Below, piece by piece: positions 10,476-20,175 of a stretch of DNA of 27,038 nucleotides; positions within the stretch are counted from its first letter, which is position 1; every line of letters begins with the position of its first letter. Source of the DNA: Hydnum rufescens UP504 (Eukaryota; Basidiomycota; Agaricomycetes; Cantharellales; Hydnaceae). The DNA is taken from assembly GCA_014904985.1 (NCBI GenBank), contig MU129320.1, forward strand, positions 2,059 through 29,096. Reading direction: 5' to 3'. The position numbers and the translations under genes are program-made. The notes under the pieces are model-generated. The model saw nothing but the letters and a program-made list of their open reading frames with translations. It was not told where the DNA came from and searched no databases.

Positions 10476-11727
10476 ATGACAACTCTGGAATCTGGTGATT
10501 CCAAATCATGTATCCTGCAGCTCATGAGTACAAATATCCCAATATGGAAAGTATGAACACTTGGTGTGATGCAGATCCTCACTGGTGCTGAAAGCTGTCC
10601 TTCCCCCTCCAATGCATATGTCCCCAACTCACTCATCTCTGAGGATGCACATGACCAGGCAGCTGCTAAGTGCACCACTGAAATCACATTATGGACAAAA
10701 TTAGATGCAGACACATACAACCTCATTGTTGAACATGTTGATGACAACATGATCACACAATTTGGTGATAAAAATACATCAGCCAAAATCTGGCAAGTTG
10801 TCCTGATTGTCAACCAAGACACACACTCTGGAGTTACAGTGTTCTACATCAAGATCAGCATTATTGAATGCAAGTATGTTGATGGTACTGATAGTGGACC
10901 ACATCAGCTGGATACACACAGAAAACCAATGACTTCATGGAATGAAAAAGAGCCTCAATGATGAATTCCTAGTGCTCCTACTCCTACACTCCCTCCCCAA
11001 GACTGAGGTCTGGGCTCAATTCATATCAAATACCATTGAAGCCACATCTGATAAATCTCCACTCACCATCACTCATGTCGAGTCCTGGCTGCTCCATGCA
11101 GAGTCATTGACCCAAGATGACACCAGAAACACACAATCTGCCCTTACTACAGCCACCCTAGTCCCAGTGAAAGTGAAGCCAACACATGGCCCACTATGCA
11201 CCAACTGTATGAAGGGCCTGCACAAGGCAGAGGACTGCTGTGGGGAGGGGGGTGGGAAATTTGGCATCCCATTTGACACTCATGTCAAGGGCTCAGCCAC
11301 AATGCCAACACTGGTTGCTGCATTTGCTCAATTCAATATCTACCATGGCTCCCTGCATGCATTTACTGCCTCCATATGGAATGGAGACTTCTGGGCAAGG
11401 GCAGATCTAGTAACCCCCCAGACCTTAGATGACATCCTCATCAATTCCAGATGCTCATGCCATATTTCACCTCACCATGACTGGTTTGATGACTCAACCT
11501 TTCAGCAACTGGACAAACCCATCAACATCGACCTAGGTGATGCCTTGTCCATCTTGGCCACAGGTATTGGCACAATCCACCTAGAGCTCAACATAAATGG
11601 GTGCCTACCTGTGGCTACATTGCAAATGTCCTATATGCAGAGCACATGGCCACCACCTTGCTGTCAGTGGCCAACCTCACCAAACACAAACATCCACTCA
11701 TATTCAATAATGACTGATGTGAAATAA
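10476..11727 (+). pseudogene. Copia gag and protease region, broken
   Basis: The frame opens at ATG 10476 (MTTLESGDSKSCI). Motifs are the N-terminal gag motif NIPIWKV followed by GVMQILTGAE (in-frame TGA at 10554 between them, where Arg is usual), then the DEFLVLLLLHSLPKTEVW gag core in a different frame from 10942 (frameshift near 10935). The CCHC zinc knuckle CTNCMKGLHKAEDC (C-x2-C-x4-H-x4-C) follows, then an aspartic protease region. The protease motif, expected as DSG(C/A)S.H, reads NSRCSCHIS at 11444-11470: the catalytic Asp is Asn and the Gly is Arg. The frame ends at TAA 11725-11727. No active gag or protease could be made. Confidence 0.88.
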
Positions 11728-11729
11728 AG

Positions 11730-12280
11730 TCAAATATATCTGGTGCCCTCATCAGAATAGCCACCCAACATGGTCTGAGTGACCTCTACCATCTAATGGC
11801 CCAAGTCATCAATAACCCCATATCAGTCAACACTGCCATGGCATGCTCAATTGACATAAACATACTCCACAGATGACTTGGCCACCTGGGATATGACAAT
11901 GTGCCAAAAGGACTGCAGAAGAAATTAGACAACAAAGGTGACAAGTGTGTCCTACTGGGATACACCACTGGAACCAAGGCATACTGTTTATAGTGCATCA
12001 GAGACCACTGAATCATCACATCCTGTGATGTCTCATTCAATGATGGTGTATACCTCAGAGATGCCCCACAAGAGCCATCAATCTCTCAGGACATTTGGCC
12101 AGTTGAAGTACAAGATGAAAATGGGTCAGAAAATACACTAAACCAGGAGAATGATACCCTAGAGGAGCCCCCCCTAGAACCAAATGTACCTGCACTGATG
12201 CCCATTCCCCACATCCCAATACCCCCCCCCCCTCATGGCACCAACACAACAGCCCCAATGAGAGTGCCAACCCCCTGAAT
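11730..12280 (+). pseudogene. Copia integrase remnant lacking its catalytic core
   Basis: One frame (with stops) carries the pre-integrase region: HGLSDLYHLMAQ, then LHR-stop-LGHLGYDNVPK, which corresponds to the H...H zinc-binding segment (family LHRRLGH). It then jumps directly to KCVLLGYTTGTKAY and ITSCDVSFNDG, which lie C-terminal to the integrase core in copia elements (KCIFLGY...YR...SRDV.F). The DDE core of roughly 170-200 residues is missing, with the junction near 11910-11930. TGA codons at 11874 and 12009 replace likely Arg, and TAG occurs near 11991. An acidic, proline-rich linker (EEPPLEPNVPALMPIPH) precedes the RT as usual. Confidence 0.85.
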
Positions 12281-12429
12281 GGTGCAGAAATGACCCAGAA
12301 AATGCATCCAGTGAGAGATATTTTTGCAATGCAGCTGGCTACCCAGACAAAAACCCAACTGTGGCGACAGCAGCCACAATCACCTCACAGGAACACAACA
12401 TATTTGCACTATGAGCTGTAACATTGCCA

Positions 12430-12847
12430 TAAAACTCTGAGGAACCATGCAGCTACAAAGAAGCCATGTGAAGTCACAATGCTGACAAATGGAAAAGGGG
12501 CATTGACAAGGAAATGCAATCTATAATCAAAAACAATACATTCAAAACCCTCAAACTCAAAGATGTACCCCCAAACCATAAACTCATTGGGAGCAAACTT
12601 GTCTTCAAATTGAAATGAGACACAGAAGCCAACATTGTACACTACAAAGCCAGACTGGTTGCACAGGGTTTCAGCCAGATACCAGGAATTGACTACTTTG
12701 AGACATACACACCCATCACAAAAATCACATCCATCAGAGTTGTCTGTGCAATTGCTGTGATACTTGACCTGGAACTTGAACAACTAGACATTAAAACTGC
12801 CTACCTGAATGGTCACCTAGAAGAAGAAATCTACATGAAACCACTGG
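12430..12847 (+). pseudogene. Copia reverse transcriptase, N-terminal part
   Basis: Canonical copia RT opening: SYKEAM-stop-SHNADKW, then KLVFKLK-stop-DTEAN, YKARLVAQGFSQIPGIDYFE and EQLDIKTAYLNGHLEEEIYM. TGA codons at 12469 and 12616 stand where Arg is usual (KLKR.). The coding sequence stops abruptly at 12847, where the 1.35-kb insertion begins, and resumes at 14205. Confidence 0.92.
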
Positions 12848-14204
12848 TGTAAGCAGGAAACAAAAGGGAGAATCCAGCCACAGTCCATGATATGGAATCA
12901 AGAATGAAAAGAGGGGACCACAGGATCAATATGAATGTTGAGGCTTGAAGGAAGGAAGGTCTTTTTGGATAAAAATCTAATGCTGTAAGCAATGGCTGCT
13001 CAAGCAATAGAACAAAGAATGAATCTGGGTCACAATACCACACCCTAAGGCTCTCCTCTTGAGGCCCTAGACAAAGTGTAGCAGTCTTGATGGAATTCAC
13101 CCAAGGAACCAGTGGCAATGCATCAGTGCCTCAAAACTGGGGAGGGGGAAAACTATAGAATTTTGCATCTCCTGCACTTAATATACATCACAAAAAAAAT
13201 TCTATGGTAACTGGAAGAAAGGTGGGGTTAAGGTGAAGATGATGAAAAAGAAATCAAGTGAAAAGCTTTAAAACTGAAGGAGATATTCAAATATAAAGTC
13301 AGAATAGGGGAATATGGCTTAACCAAGTTATTCCTCCTCTCCTACTGAGCAGAATCCCTTGGAGAATGGTGGAACTGGTCATCCTAGACATACTATTTGT
13401 TGGATATAAGGGGGACAGAGAATAATTGCCATTAACAATCAAAAAAGTGGAGGCAATAATGGAATGAGACATGGGGGGAGTTAAATTGTAGAGAGCCTAG
13501 TTCTTGTTGGATCATTTTTCCCTTGGTACAGTTAGATGTGGACTGTCAACAGCCTTCTAGGTGTGCTGGTCATGAACAAATTGGATCAAACTGACTGAGA
13601 AATTCAAAACATACTAGTAAAATCAACCTGGCAAGTGCAATTTTAATTTTTTTCAGCTCATGTTTGCTATTGTCTGAAAGGTATGAATTGTAGCTTTCTG
13701 GGAGCTCCCTTGCTGAGTTGATCCAATCAAAACTGAGGCAGATATTCCATGTTTACTCATTGAGAGCACCACATTAGCCCCTATTTGTCATGTGACAGGT
13801 CTGCAAGTCAGGACCAAGACCTGGGTGTGTAATCTGTCATATTACATAATCACAATTTGTTAGAGTTACCCTTGAGGCAACAGATAGGTGTGCATGGGAT
13901 TGATTGAAGGTCAAACAAAGCAAGTAAGTTGAATTGCTATTGCTGCATTGAGGTACAGCATAAAGAAGTGTAATATAGGGTGGCCTGTTGAAGTGCTGCA
14001 GATACACAATAAATTGGCTTCTGTGCAAACAAAGGAATGGCATGGATTCACAGGTATTAGATGTATGGGATACAGGCTTGTTCTCAAATGAATGAATGGC
14101 ATGGGAACTGGACCACAGATTGACATAGGAATGGACTTGTTTAATTGAAAAATTATCCTTGGATAGGGTTTTCATGTAGTAGGGATTTGTCCCTCCAACA
14201 CTGG
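12843..14204. mobile_element. 1.35-kb insertion in the copia RT, with short target duplication
   Basis: The insert occupies 12848-14199/14200 and begins TGTAAGCAGG. The host bases ACTGG occur on both sides (12843-12847 and 14200-14204). Boundaries are ambiguous by one base: either a 5-bp duplication ACTGG, or a 4-bp duplication CTGG with TGT...ACA insert ends. Removing the insert and one duplicate joins YMKPL to DSINTDPNDVWLL in frame, as expected of a copia RT. The insert encodes nothing recognisable and lacks CpG; a solo LTR is the simplest reading. Confidence 0.75.
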
Positions 14205-15403
14205 ACAGCATCAACACTGACCCCAATGATGTCTGGCTACTCTTATGCACCATCTATGGGCTGAAGCAATCTGGGAAGGTCTGGAATGACCTCATCCACA
14301 GTACTCATAGAACTTGGCTTTACCTGCTGTTCTGGTGACAAATGCTTATATGTGTACCACTGTGAAGACACCCTCATGATTATAACCCTATATGTAGATG
14401 ACCTCCTCCTGGCCTCCAACTTGAAGGCATTCCTAACCAACATAAAGGATAAACTCAGGAAAAGCTTTAATACCATGGAACTTGGGCCAGCACACCTTAT
14501 CATCAGCATAGAAATCATATGCAACTGCCCCAATAGGACAATCACCCTATCCCAATGCCACTACATCCAAGACATCTGTGAGCAATATGGCATGGCTGAT
14601 GCAAACCCCATATGTATCCCATTGGACCCAAATGCCCCCCTGTCCATTTCCCAATCCCCACAAAATGACACTGAACATGCAGAAATGAAATCTACCCCTT
14701 ACCAAAACCTTACCAGGGCCCTCCTCTACACAGCCATGGCAACCCAACCAGATGTTGCATTTGCCATTGGTACACTCTGCTGCTTCAACTCCAATTACAG
14801 CTATGAGCACTGGGTTGCCACCAAACATGTCATCTGGCACCTGAAAGGCACACAGGACCTCTCAATAGTCTATGATGGAAAACTTGACCACTCACTATCA
14901 GCAATTGTCCACAGCTATAGTGATGCTGATTGGGCAGGCAACATCAACACATGTGAATCCACAAGTGGATATGTGTTCATGATTGCCAGGGCTGCAGTCA
15001 CATGGAGCAGCAAGGCCCAAGTGACCCCTGCACTATCCTCAACAGAAGCCAAATATGTCAGTTCAACACATGCTGCACAGGAAGCAATTTGGCTAAGAAA
15101 CATACTCATGGACTTGGGCTCCAAACCAACCCAGCCTACAACAGTCTGGTGTGACAACCAGAGTGCCATAGCACTTGCCACAAACACAACTGATATCAGC
15201 ACATGCATGAAGCACATAGATATATGACACCACATAGATATATGACACCACTTCATCCATAATGCTGTGGCTGAGAAACACATCCAGATACAGTGGTGCC
15301 CCACTGAAGATCAGGCTGCAGATATACTTGCCAAAACACTGCCCTGCATAAAACACAAACACTTTGTACAGCTCCTAGGCATGGTCCCTAGATTGTGGGG
15401 GGG
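14205..15403 (+). pseudogene. Copia RT (C-terminal part) and RNase H
   Basis: It resumes the RT with DVWLL..TIYGLKQSGKVWND. A frameshift near 14297-14307 leads into the long frame 14286-15227, with IELGFTCCSGDKCLYV, the catalytic LYVDDLLLA motif (14390-14416), the TPYQNLTRALLYTAMATQPD region, and RNase H landmarks (SDADWAGN, TSGYVFMI, ALSSTEAKYVS, WCDNQSAIALA). The end is broken by TGA at 15225 and again within a tandemly duplicated 18-bp unit (CACATAGATATATGACAC twice, 15213-15250). The reading frame continues through QIQWCPTEDQAADILAKTLP to the polypurine tract. YVDD and the first RNase H Asp are intact even though the gene is dead. Confidence 0.94.
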
Positions 15404-15640
15404 TGTTGAGATGTGACACTGCCATGCTCCAATCTGGTACATGCTGGATCAAGTCCATGGGACTTCCCTCAGTTGTCCTCCCTAATCTGGGACTGGTGCT
15501 GAGGTAAAGTCCCATCAATAACCCTATGTAGACAGATTACTCACATATCCACTGTGTAAAGTTCTTTCCCCATTAGGTAGATACACATTACAGAGTTGTC
15601 CTCCCTAATATGGGACTGGTGCTGAGTTCTTGCCCCATTA
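15404..15640 (+). repeat. 3' LTR of the complete copia element
   Basis: Same 237-bp length as the 5' LTR and colinear without gaps. It starts TGTTGAGATG directly after the G-rich polypurine tract. Of the differences from the 5' LTR, six are paired two-base changes with CA in one LTR and TG in the other, the pattern left when a CpG is deaminated on opposite strands in the two copies. Confidence 0.93.
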
Positions 15641-15645
15641 ATTCT

Positions 15646-15973
15646 TTTGTGCTAGATGGCCACCTCTGAAACCCATGCCTCCCAATGCATCCAGAGCAGT
15701 CAAATCTATAATTAATTGTCAGTCCATGCTGTAGTTTCATACTGTACTCACTCTAAGTCTAGCAAAGGAATTTTTTGTGATGTGACACCAATTGAAGTTA
15801 GCAAAGCAAAGGGGGGTCTAAGGACCTGTGACATTGTGACATATTTACCCCCCCCAAGCAGCAGAATGGCTGCTGACATATTCACAAAATTGGTAGTATT
15901 AAATTTCACATAGCAGCAAGCTCCCTTTTTTTGTTCTTGGGGATTACTGTCTCCTCATCTTGTCCCTCATACC
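15646..15973. other. Unassigned spacer
   Basis: Between the copia element and the DDE transposase start. A short stretch at 15870-15900 reads MAADIFTK, resembling the end of copia RNase H, but nothing around it supports a second element. No other feature seen. Confidence 0.4.
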
Positions 15974-16427
15974 ATGCCACCTGATGATTTTGTGGGACCT
16001 ATGGATGCCTTTGTCAAGTGAATTTCCAAAGATGAGTATAGGGAACAGAGTTCCATTGAGTTTGAAAAGCTTTGCCTCATCAATATAGCAAAAAGAAGCA
16101 CCACCCTGAAAGGGGAGGTGATGAAGAATGATGAGGAGTGGGAAAAGGCTTGCCTTCACCAATGTCAAGGTATTCTTGAGCACAACTCCAACTTGGGGCA
16201 CCCTTGCTTTTTGGTAATAAGATTGTCATTCTACACAGAAGTATTGATCTCATGTCTATTCCAGTCAAAGCATCCAGAAATTGTGAAGGTTATCTGTGAG
16301 CAACTCTAGAATTTTTGTGCCATTGGTGTGCCAGTGTCCTGCATCCTCATTAAGCCCCAGATCCTGGGAATCATCCAATCTCATGCTCCTGAGCTCCTCA
16401 AGGACCAAAAATTCAAGTGTTCTGACA

Positions 16428-16880
16428 CATTCTGTTATGAGTTGTACTTGCAACCTCAATAATGTAAGCAATATTGCCCCAACTAAGCCCATGGTCACAT
16501 GACAGCTCCCCTTGTCAAACCATTACTCACACATTGCACCATGTAACAAACCACATATTGTACCATCACATCCACCTTTCTTAATAATCCTCCCTTAATC
16601 TACTAGTATGTAAGTAGATAGTCCTGTATTCTCAATCCCTTAGAAAGATTGAGAATATATGTCTTTAGTTGACACTCTCTTCCTCACCTTCCTTCTTTCA
16701 TATTAAGTCTCTCTGGGAATCAGTCTCCATTGCTCTGCTCCACCATGTACTCATCTTCCACAGCATTACATAATTCTCACATCATGAACCTCCTCATCAA
16801 TTATATTAAGGGGCTGTCCCTTGTGCTTGACCCAATTACATAATTGCCTCCTTGATCCATGAACAACCCTTAACACATTC
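16428..16880 (+). mobile_element. Solo LTR (443 bp) with 5-bp target duplication
   Basis: The insert at 16433-16875 starts TGTTATGAG and ends CCCTTAACA (TGTTA...TAACA inverted ends), flanked by CATTC at 16428-16432 and 16876-16880. Removing it with one CATTC joins SDTF to IHKFLHSN in the host transposase frame. It contains a small inverted repeat (ATTCTCAATC / GATTGAGAAT near 16630-16657) followed by a T- and C-rich tract. It encodes no protein and its sequence differs from the other LTRs in the window. Confidence 0.87.
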
Positions 16881-16995
16881 ATTCATAAATTCCTACATTC
16901 AAATTTACAATGGTCTATGCATACTTCTACTCAGGCAATGCAAAAGACTCCAGATAACTGGGGAAAGCTTTGCAAGGATATGTTCATGTGTGTTG

Positions 16996-17736
16996 TTTAC
17001 TACTATGGTTGCCAAAGTCAGGTTCAGGTCAGGTTTTGCCCCATTTGGGCAAAACCTGAACTTAACCAAAACCTGAATCTTCTCAATTGGCAAAACCTGA
17101 ACCTAACCTGAAGAAAACCTATCTTAGGTTAGGTTCAGGTTAGGTTCAGGTTTAACCAAGGTTCAAACCTGAAATCATGAGCCCCTTCAGACATGAGAAA
17201 TATCTGAGCTCAACACTGATTTTAACCATAATCCAGAATGAGTCATCAATTCTGGCAAGTTCAAGAATTATGTAAACAGGTTCCTTGGTGGAGAAATATG
17301 TTACTTTGAAGTGAAGTTATACATAAAACCTCATGAACAGTTTATATTGACTATACTTAGTCTATGTATAGTCAATATAAACTTTGTATGAGGTTTTATG
17401 TTTAACTTCACTTCAAAGTAACCTATTTCTCCACCAAAAAACCTGCTTACATAATTCTGGAACTTGCCAGAATTAATGACTCATTCTGGATTATGGTTAA
17501 AATCAGTGTTGAGCTCCAATATTTCTCATGTCTGAAGGGGCTCATGATTTCAGGTTTGAACCTTGGTTAAACCTGAACCTAACCTGAACCTGAAAACATG
17601 GGGGCCCAAAACCTGAACCTGACCTGAGGAAAATTACATGAAACCTGACCCCAATGGAACCTGACTTGGGTCAGGTTCAGGTTCAAACTCAGGTTTTCCA
17701 GGTTTGTAACCTAACTTCAGCAACCATATTTACTAC
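16996..17736. mobile_element. Foldback element 1 (725 bp), hAT-like 8-bp target duplication
   Basis: The element at 17004-17728 begins TATGGTTGC and ends GCAACCATA, flanked by an exact 8-bp duplication TTTACTAC (16996-17003, 17729-17736). The ends are built of CAGGTT/AACCTG hexamer repeats. The rest is a long palindrome whose centre is a perfect 17-bp hairpin (17340-17356 with 17366-17382). An 8-bp duplication and short inverted ends point to the hAT superfamily; with no coding capacity it is a non-autonomous foldback or MITE. It sits inside the DDE transposase gene, and its removal restores the frame across VVYY and IKIFDIPAE. Confidence 0.87.
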
Positions 17737-17810
17737 ATTAAAATCTTTGACATTCCTGCTGAGGTCATAATCAATGACCAAGCTGGTGTCTGTTTGATTC
17801 CAGCTGGGAA

Positions 17811-18443
17811 TATGGTTGCTGAAGTTAGGTTGCAAACCTTGGAAACCAGAGTTTGAACCTGAACCTGACCTGTGGTCAGGTTCAGGTTAAGTTCAGGTTT
17901 TGGGCCCCCAGGTTTTCAGGTTTAGGTTAGGTTCAGGTTTAACCAAGGTTCAAACCTGAAATCACAAGTCCCTTCAGACATGAGAAATACCTGAGCTGTA
18001 CACTGATTTTTACCATAATCAAGAATGAGTCATCAATTCTGGCAAGTTCCAGAATTATGTAAGCAGGTTCCTTAGTGGAGAAATATGTCACCTTGAAGTG
18101 AAGTTAAACATAAAACCTCATGCAAAGTTGAGGAGGTTTTATGTTTAATTTCACTTCAAAGTAACATATTTCTCCAATGAACCTGTTTACATAATTCTGG
18201 AACTTGGCAGAATTGATGACTCATTCTGGATTGTGGTTAAAAAATCAGTGTTCAGCTCAGATATTTCTCATGTCTGAAGGGGCTCATGATTTCAGGTTTG
18301 AACCTGAGTTAAACCTGAACCTAACCTGAACCTAACCTAAGATAGGTTTTCTTCAGGTTAGGTCCAGGTTTTGCCAATTGAGGAGATTCAGGTTTTGCCC
18401 AAATGGGGCAACACCTGACCTGAACCTGACTTTGGCAACCATA
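17811..18443. mobile_element. Foldback element 2, inverted copy of element 1
   Basis: Begins TATGGTTGC and ends GCAACCATA like element 1, but in opposite orientation: its left end (GAAGTTAGGTT) is the complement of element 1's right end, and its right end (CTGACTTTGGC) is the complement of element 1's left end. The internal palindrome is homologous but lacks the 17-bp central hairpin of element 1. The flanks (GCTGGGAA and CATATCCC) show no target duplication, so it arrived by rearrangement or lost one flank. Confidence 0.85.
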
Positions 18444-18829
18444 CATATCCCTTGCTTGATTGAAGCATCTGCCAACCATGGAGGAAGGACACCATCAGGG
18501 AAGTCAGCAACATCACCCCTTGTATCTTCCCATATATCCTGATCAACATCCTGTAATATAGTGTATTACATAAGGGAGTTCAGACCAACTTGGTCAGCCA
18601 CAAATGTATATCTAGTTAGATACAATGAGCCTTGCATTTAAATAGTCCAACTAGATGTTTTTAGGTGGGGCCTCCAGGGGTGATTTTGGACCCTCAGACA
18701 AGGGGCCCAGGGGCCCCTGGCTCTGAACTTGGAAAAATTCACCAAAATTGGGACTTAGAGAATCAAGACTTAGACAGGAGTAGCTGGGGTGCCCCCAAGC
18801 AGGTCAATGGGCCATACAGGCTTATCAGC
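18444..18829. other. Unassigned spacer
   Basis: Between foldback 2 and the second large palindrome. A GGGGCCCAGGGGCCCC near-palindrome lies near 18702-18720. The tract at 18665-18800 vaguely recalls the purine and GGGCCC-rich part of the 21760 region, but I cannot align them convincingly. Confidence 0.35.
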
Positions 18830-19077
18830 AACTATGATTATTTACTTATTATTGTTGATTCTCATACATATTATTATTATACAAGTATTATACACATCTA
18901 TCTACCCTCAGCCTCACCTGGGTCATGTGTTGTCATTTGGGGTGTCTTTAATTACACCTGCTACTGTGGGTGTGTGGTTTGTCTGTTCATGTGGCATGTC
19001 ATTGTTTGCTGGTTTCCTTTGCAGGCATGTTGTCATTAGGGGGGGCTTGCTTTGCAGGTCTTCATCTGTGGCAATAC

Positions 19078-19215
19078 CTAGAGTAAAAAATTATCAGTTA
19101 AAAAATTAAAAGTGATGTAAAAAGAGCAGCTTTCACTGCTCTTTTTGCACTGTTGGGGGTATGCAATGTGACTTACATTATATTGAACCACACCCCCACA
19201 GCAGTGGGTGTGTGG
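19078..19215 (-). other. Hairpin-intron cassette, array unit 1
   Basis: Minus strand: exon-end hairpin at 19188-19215 (CCACACACCCAC...GTGGGGGTGTGG), then an intron-like segment from 19176 down to 19078 (99 nt) with donor GTAAGT, internal hairpin at 19117-19150 (TAAAAAGAGCAG type), AACTGAT upstream of a T-run, and acceptor ACTCTAG. Read across the hairpin, the exon end gives NHTPTAVGVWF. A partial seventh exon hairpin, reading NHTPTVAGVIK, lies further along the minus strand near 18950-18980 with no second hairpin. Confidence 0.65.
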
Positions 19216-19359
19216 TTTGCATTGTCACCTCTTGCACCTTCATTTGGTTGGGTTTCATTTGGGTGTGGTTTTTTGTTGGGCAGGTTTTTTTTGCCATGGT
19301 GGCATGTGAGCCCTAGCCAGTTGGGCCTCCTCAGTGGGCATCTGAGACAAAGCAATAGC

Positions 19360-19499
19360 CTAGAATAATAAAAGTTGTTAGTGAAGAAATTACAAACAAC
19401 ACAAAAAGAGTAGCTTTTGCTAGTGTTTTTGTGCTATTGTACCTACTAGAATAAAAACTCACCTTATGACCACATACCCACATTGGTGGGGGTGTGGTC
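19360..19499 (-). other. Hairpin-intron cassette, array unit 2
   Basis: Minus strand: exon hairpin at 19468-19499, then GTCATAAG and an intron-like segment from 19462 down to 19360 (103 nt) with donor GTGAGTTTTT, internal hairpin at about 19400-19435 (diverged loop side), branch-type CACTAAC, and acceptor TTATTATTCTAG. Exon-end sequence and donor are the same as in unit 3, across the palindrome centre. Confidence 0.66.
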
Positions 19500-20033
19500 A
19501 TGGGTTGTGTGGTTGCATTCCTGCTGCTGGGTGTGGCTGCATAGTCTCAAAATTCAATGCCAGCAATTGCTGATACTCAAGAAGCTCCCAAGTGCTGGCA
19601 CTACAAGCACAGCACACATTAATAGCAAGCATGGATATGTGAAATAAATCATATATAATAAATATTTGTCCAGGAAAATTCAAAGAAGATGATGATAATG
19701 AGTCCAAGCTCAATAAGCCATGAGATGGCTAATTGCAAAGTGGATTGGGCCAATTCTGATGCATAGAAGTGGCCCAATCCACTTTGCAATTAGCCATCTC
19801 ATGCCTTATTGAGCTCTGACTCATTATCATCATCTTCTTCAAATTTTCCTGGACAAATATTTATTATATATTATTTATTTCACATATCCATGCTTGCTAT
19901 TAATGTGGGCTGTGCTTGTAGCACCAGCACTTGGGCACTTCCTGAGTATTGGCAATTGCCAGCATTGAATCTGCATCTTTCTTCCCATCTCTGCAAAACA
20001 TTAACAAGCAACTGCCTGGAAAGGCAAATGCAT

Positions 20034-20175
20034 GACCACACACCTGCCACTGCAGGTGTGTGGTCATAAGGTGAGTTTTTGTGCCAGTAGATACAATGGC
20101 ACAAAAAGAGCAGTGAAAGCTGCTCTTTTTGCACTCCTTTGACTTTTTATACTAACACATCCTGTATTATTCTAG
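20034..20175 (+). other. Hairpin-intron cassette, array unit 3
   Basis: Exon hairpin GACCACACACCTGC...GCAGGTGTGTGGTC (20034-20065), then ATAAG and an intron-like segment at 20071-20175 (105 nt): donor GTGAGTTTTT, internal hairpin at 20099-20135, TACTAACAC branch-type motif, acceptor TATTATTCTAG. Confidence 0.7.

Larger units (their letters stand above)
10191..15640 (+). mobile_element. Full-length Ty1/copia retrotransposon (degenerate)
   Basis: Two 237-bp LTRs (10191-10427 and 15404-15640) in direct orientation, flanked by the 5-bp target duplication ATTCT (10186-10190 and 15641-15645). A copia-type primer-binding site directly abuts the 5' LTR, and a G-rich polypurine tract (GGGGGGG, 15397-15403) directly precedes the 3' LTR. 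The order gag, protease, integrase, RT, RNase H is the Ty1/copia order. Total length is 5450 bp, of which about 1.35 kb is a later insert in the RT. CpG dinucleotides are almost absent and every coding module is damaged. Confidence 0.95.
15974..17810 (+). pseudogene. DDE transposase gene (pogo/CENP-B-like), split by two insertions
   Basis: Probable ATG at 15974 (MPPDDFVGPMDAF). The coding remnant lies in three pieces: 15974-16432, 16881-17003 and 17737-17810. Piece 1 has a charged, helix-rich N-terminus, HPEIVKVICEQL and GVPVSCILIKPQILGIIQ, ending FKCSDTF. Piece 2 has HKFLHSNLQWSM and TPDNWGKLCKDMF. Piece 3 has FDIPAEVIINDQAGVCLIPAG, resembling the segment around the first catalytic Asp of basidiomycete pogo-like DDE transposases (IP.ELV.N.DQTGV). 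One residue before the Asp seems missing relative to that pattern. The pieces join in frame once the solo LTR and the foldback are removed with one target copy each. In-frame stops at 16019 (TGA) and 16307 (TAG) show it is dead. The C-terminal catalytic half is absent. Family identity rests on remembered motifs. Confidence 0.68.

Noticed and set aside
12409..12783. 124-codon minus-strand frame with several Cys
   Set aside because: Antisense to the well-supported copia RT N-terminal region.
15870..15913. Second copia RNase H tail (MAADIFTK)
   Set aside because: Eight residues only, with no upstream RNase H motifs in frame and no LTR after it.
17004..18443. Telomere-like repeat, because of TTAGGTTCAGG words
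   Set aside because: The unit is an irregular CAGGTT hexamer confined to the ends of two bounded foldback elements; no TTAGGG array is present.
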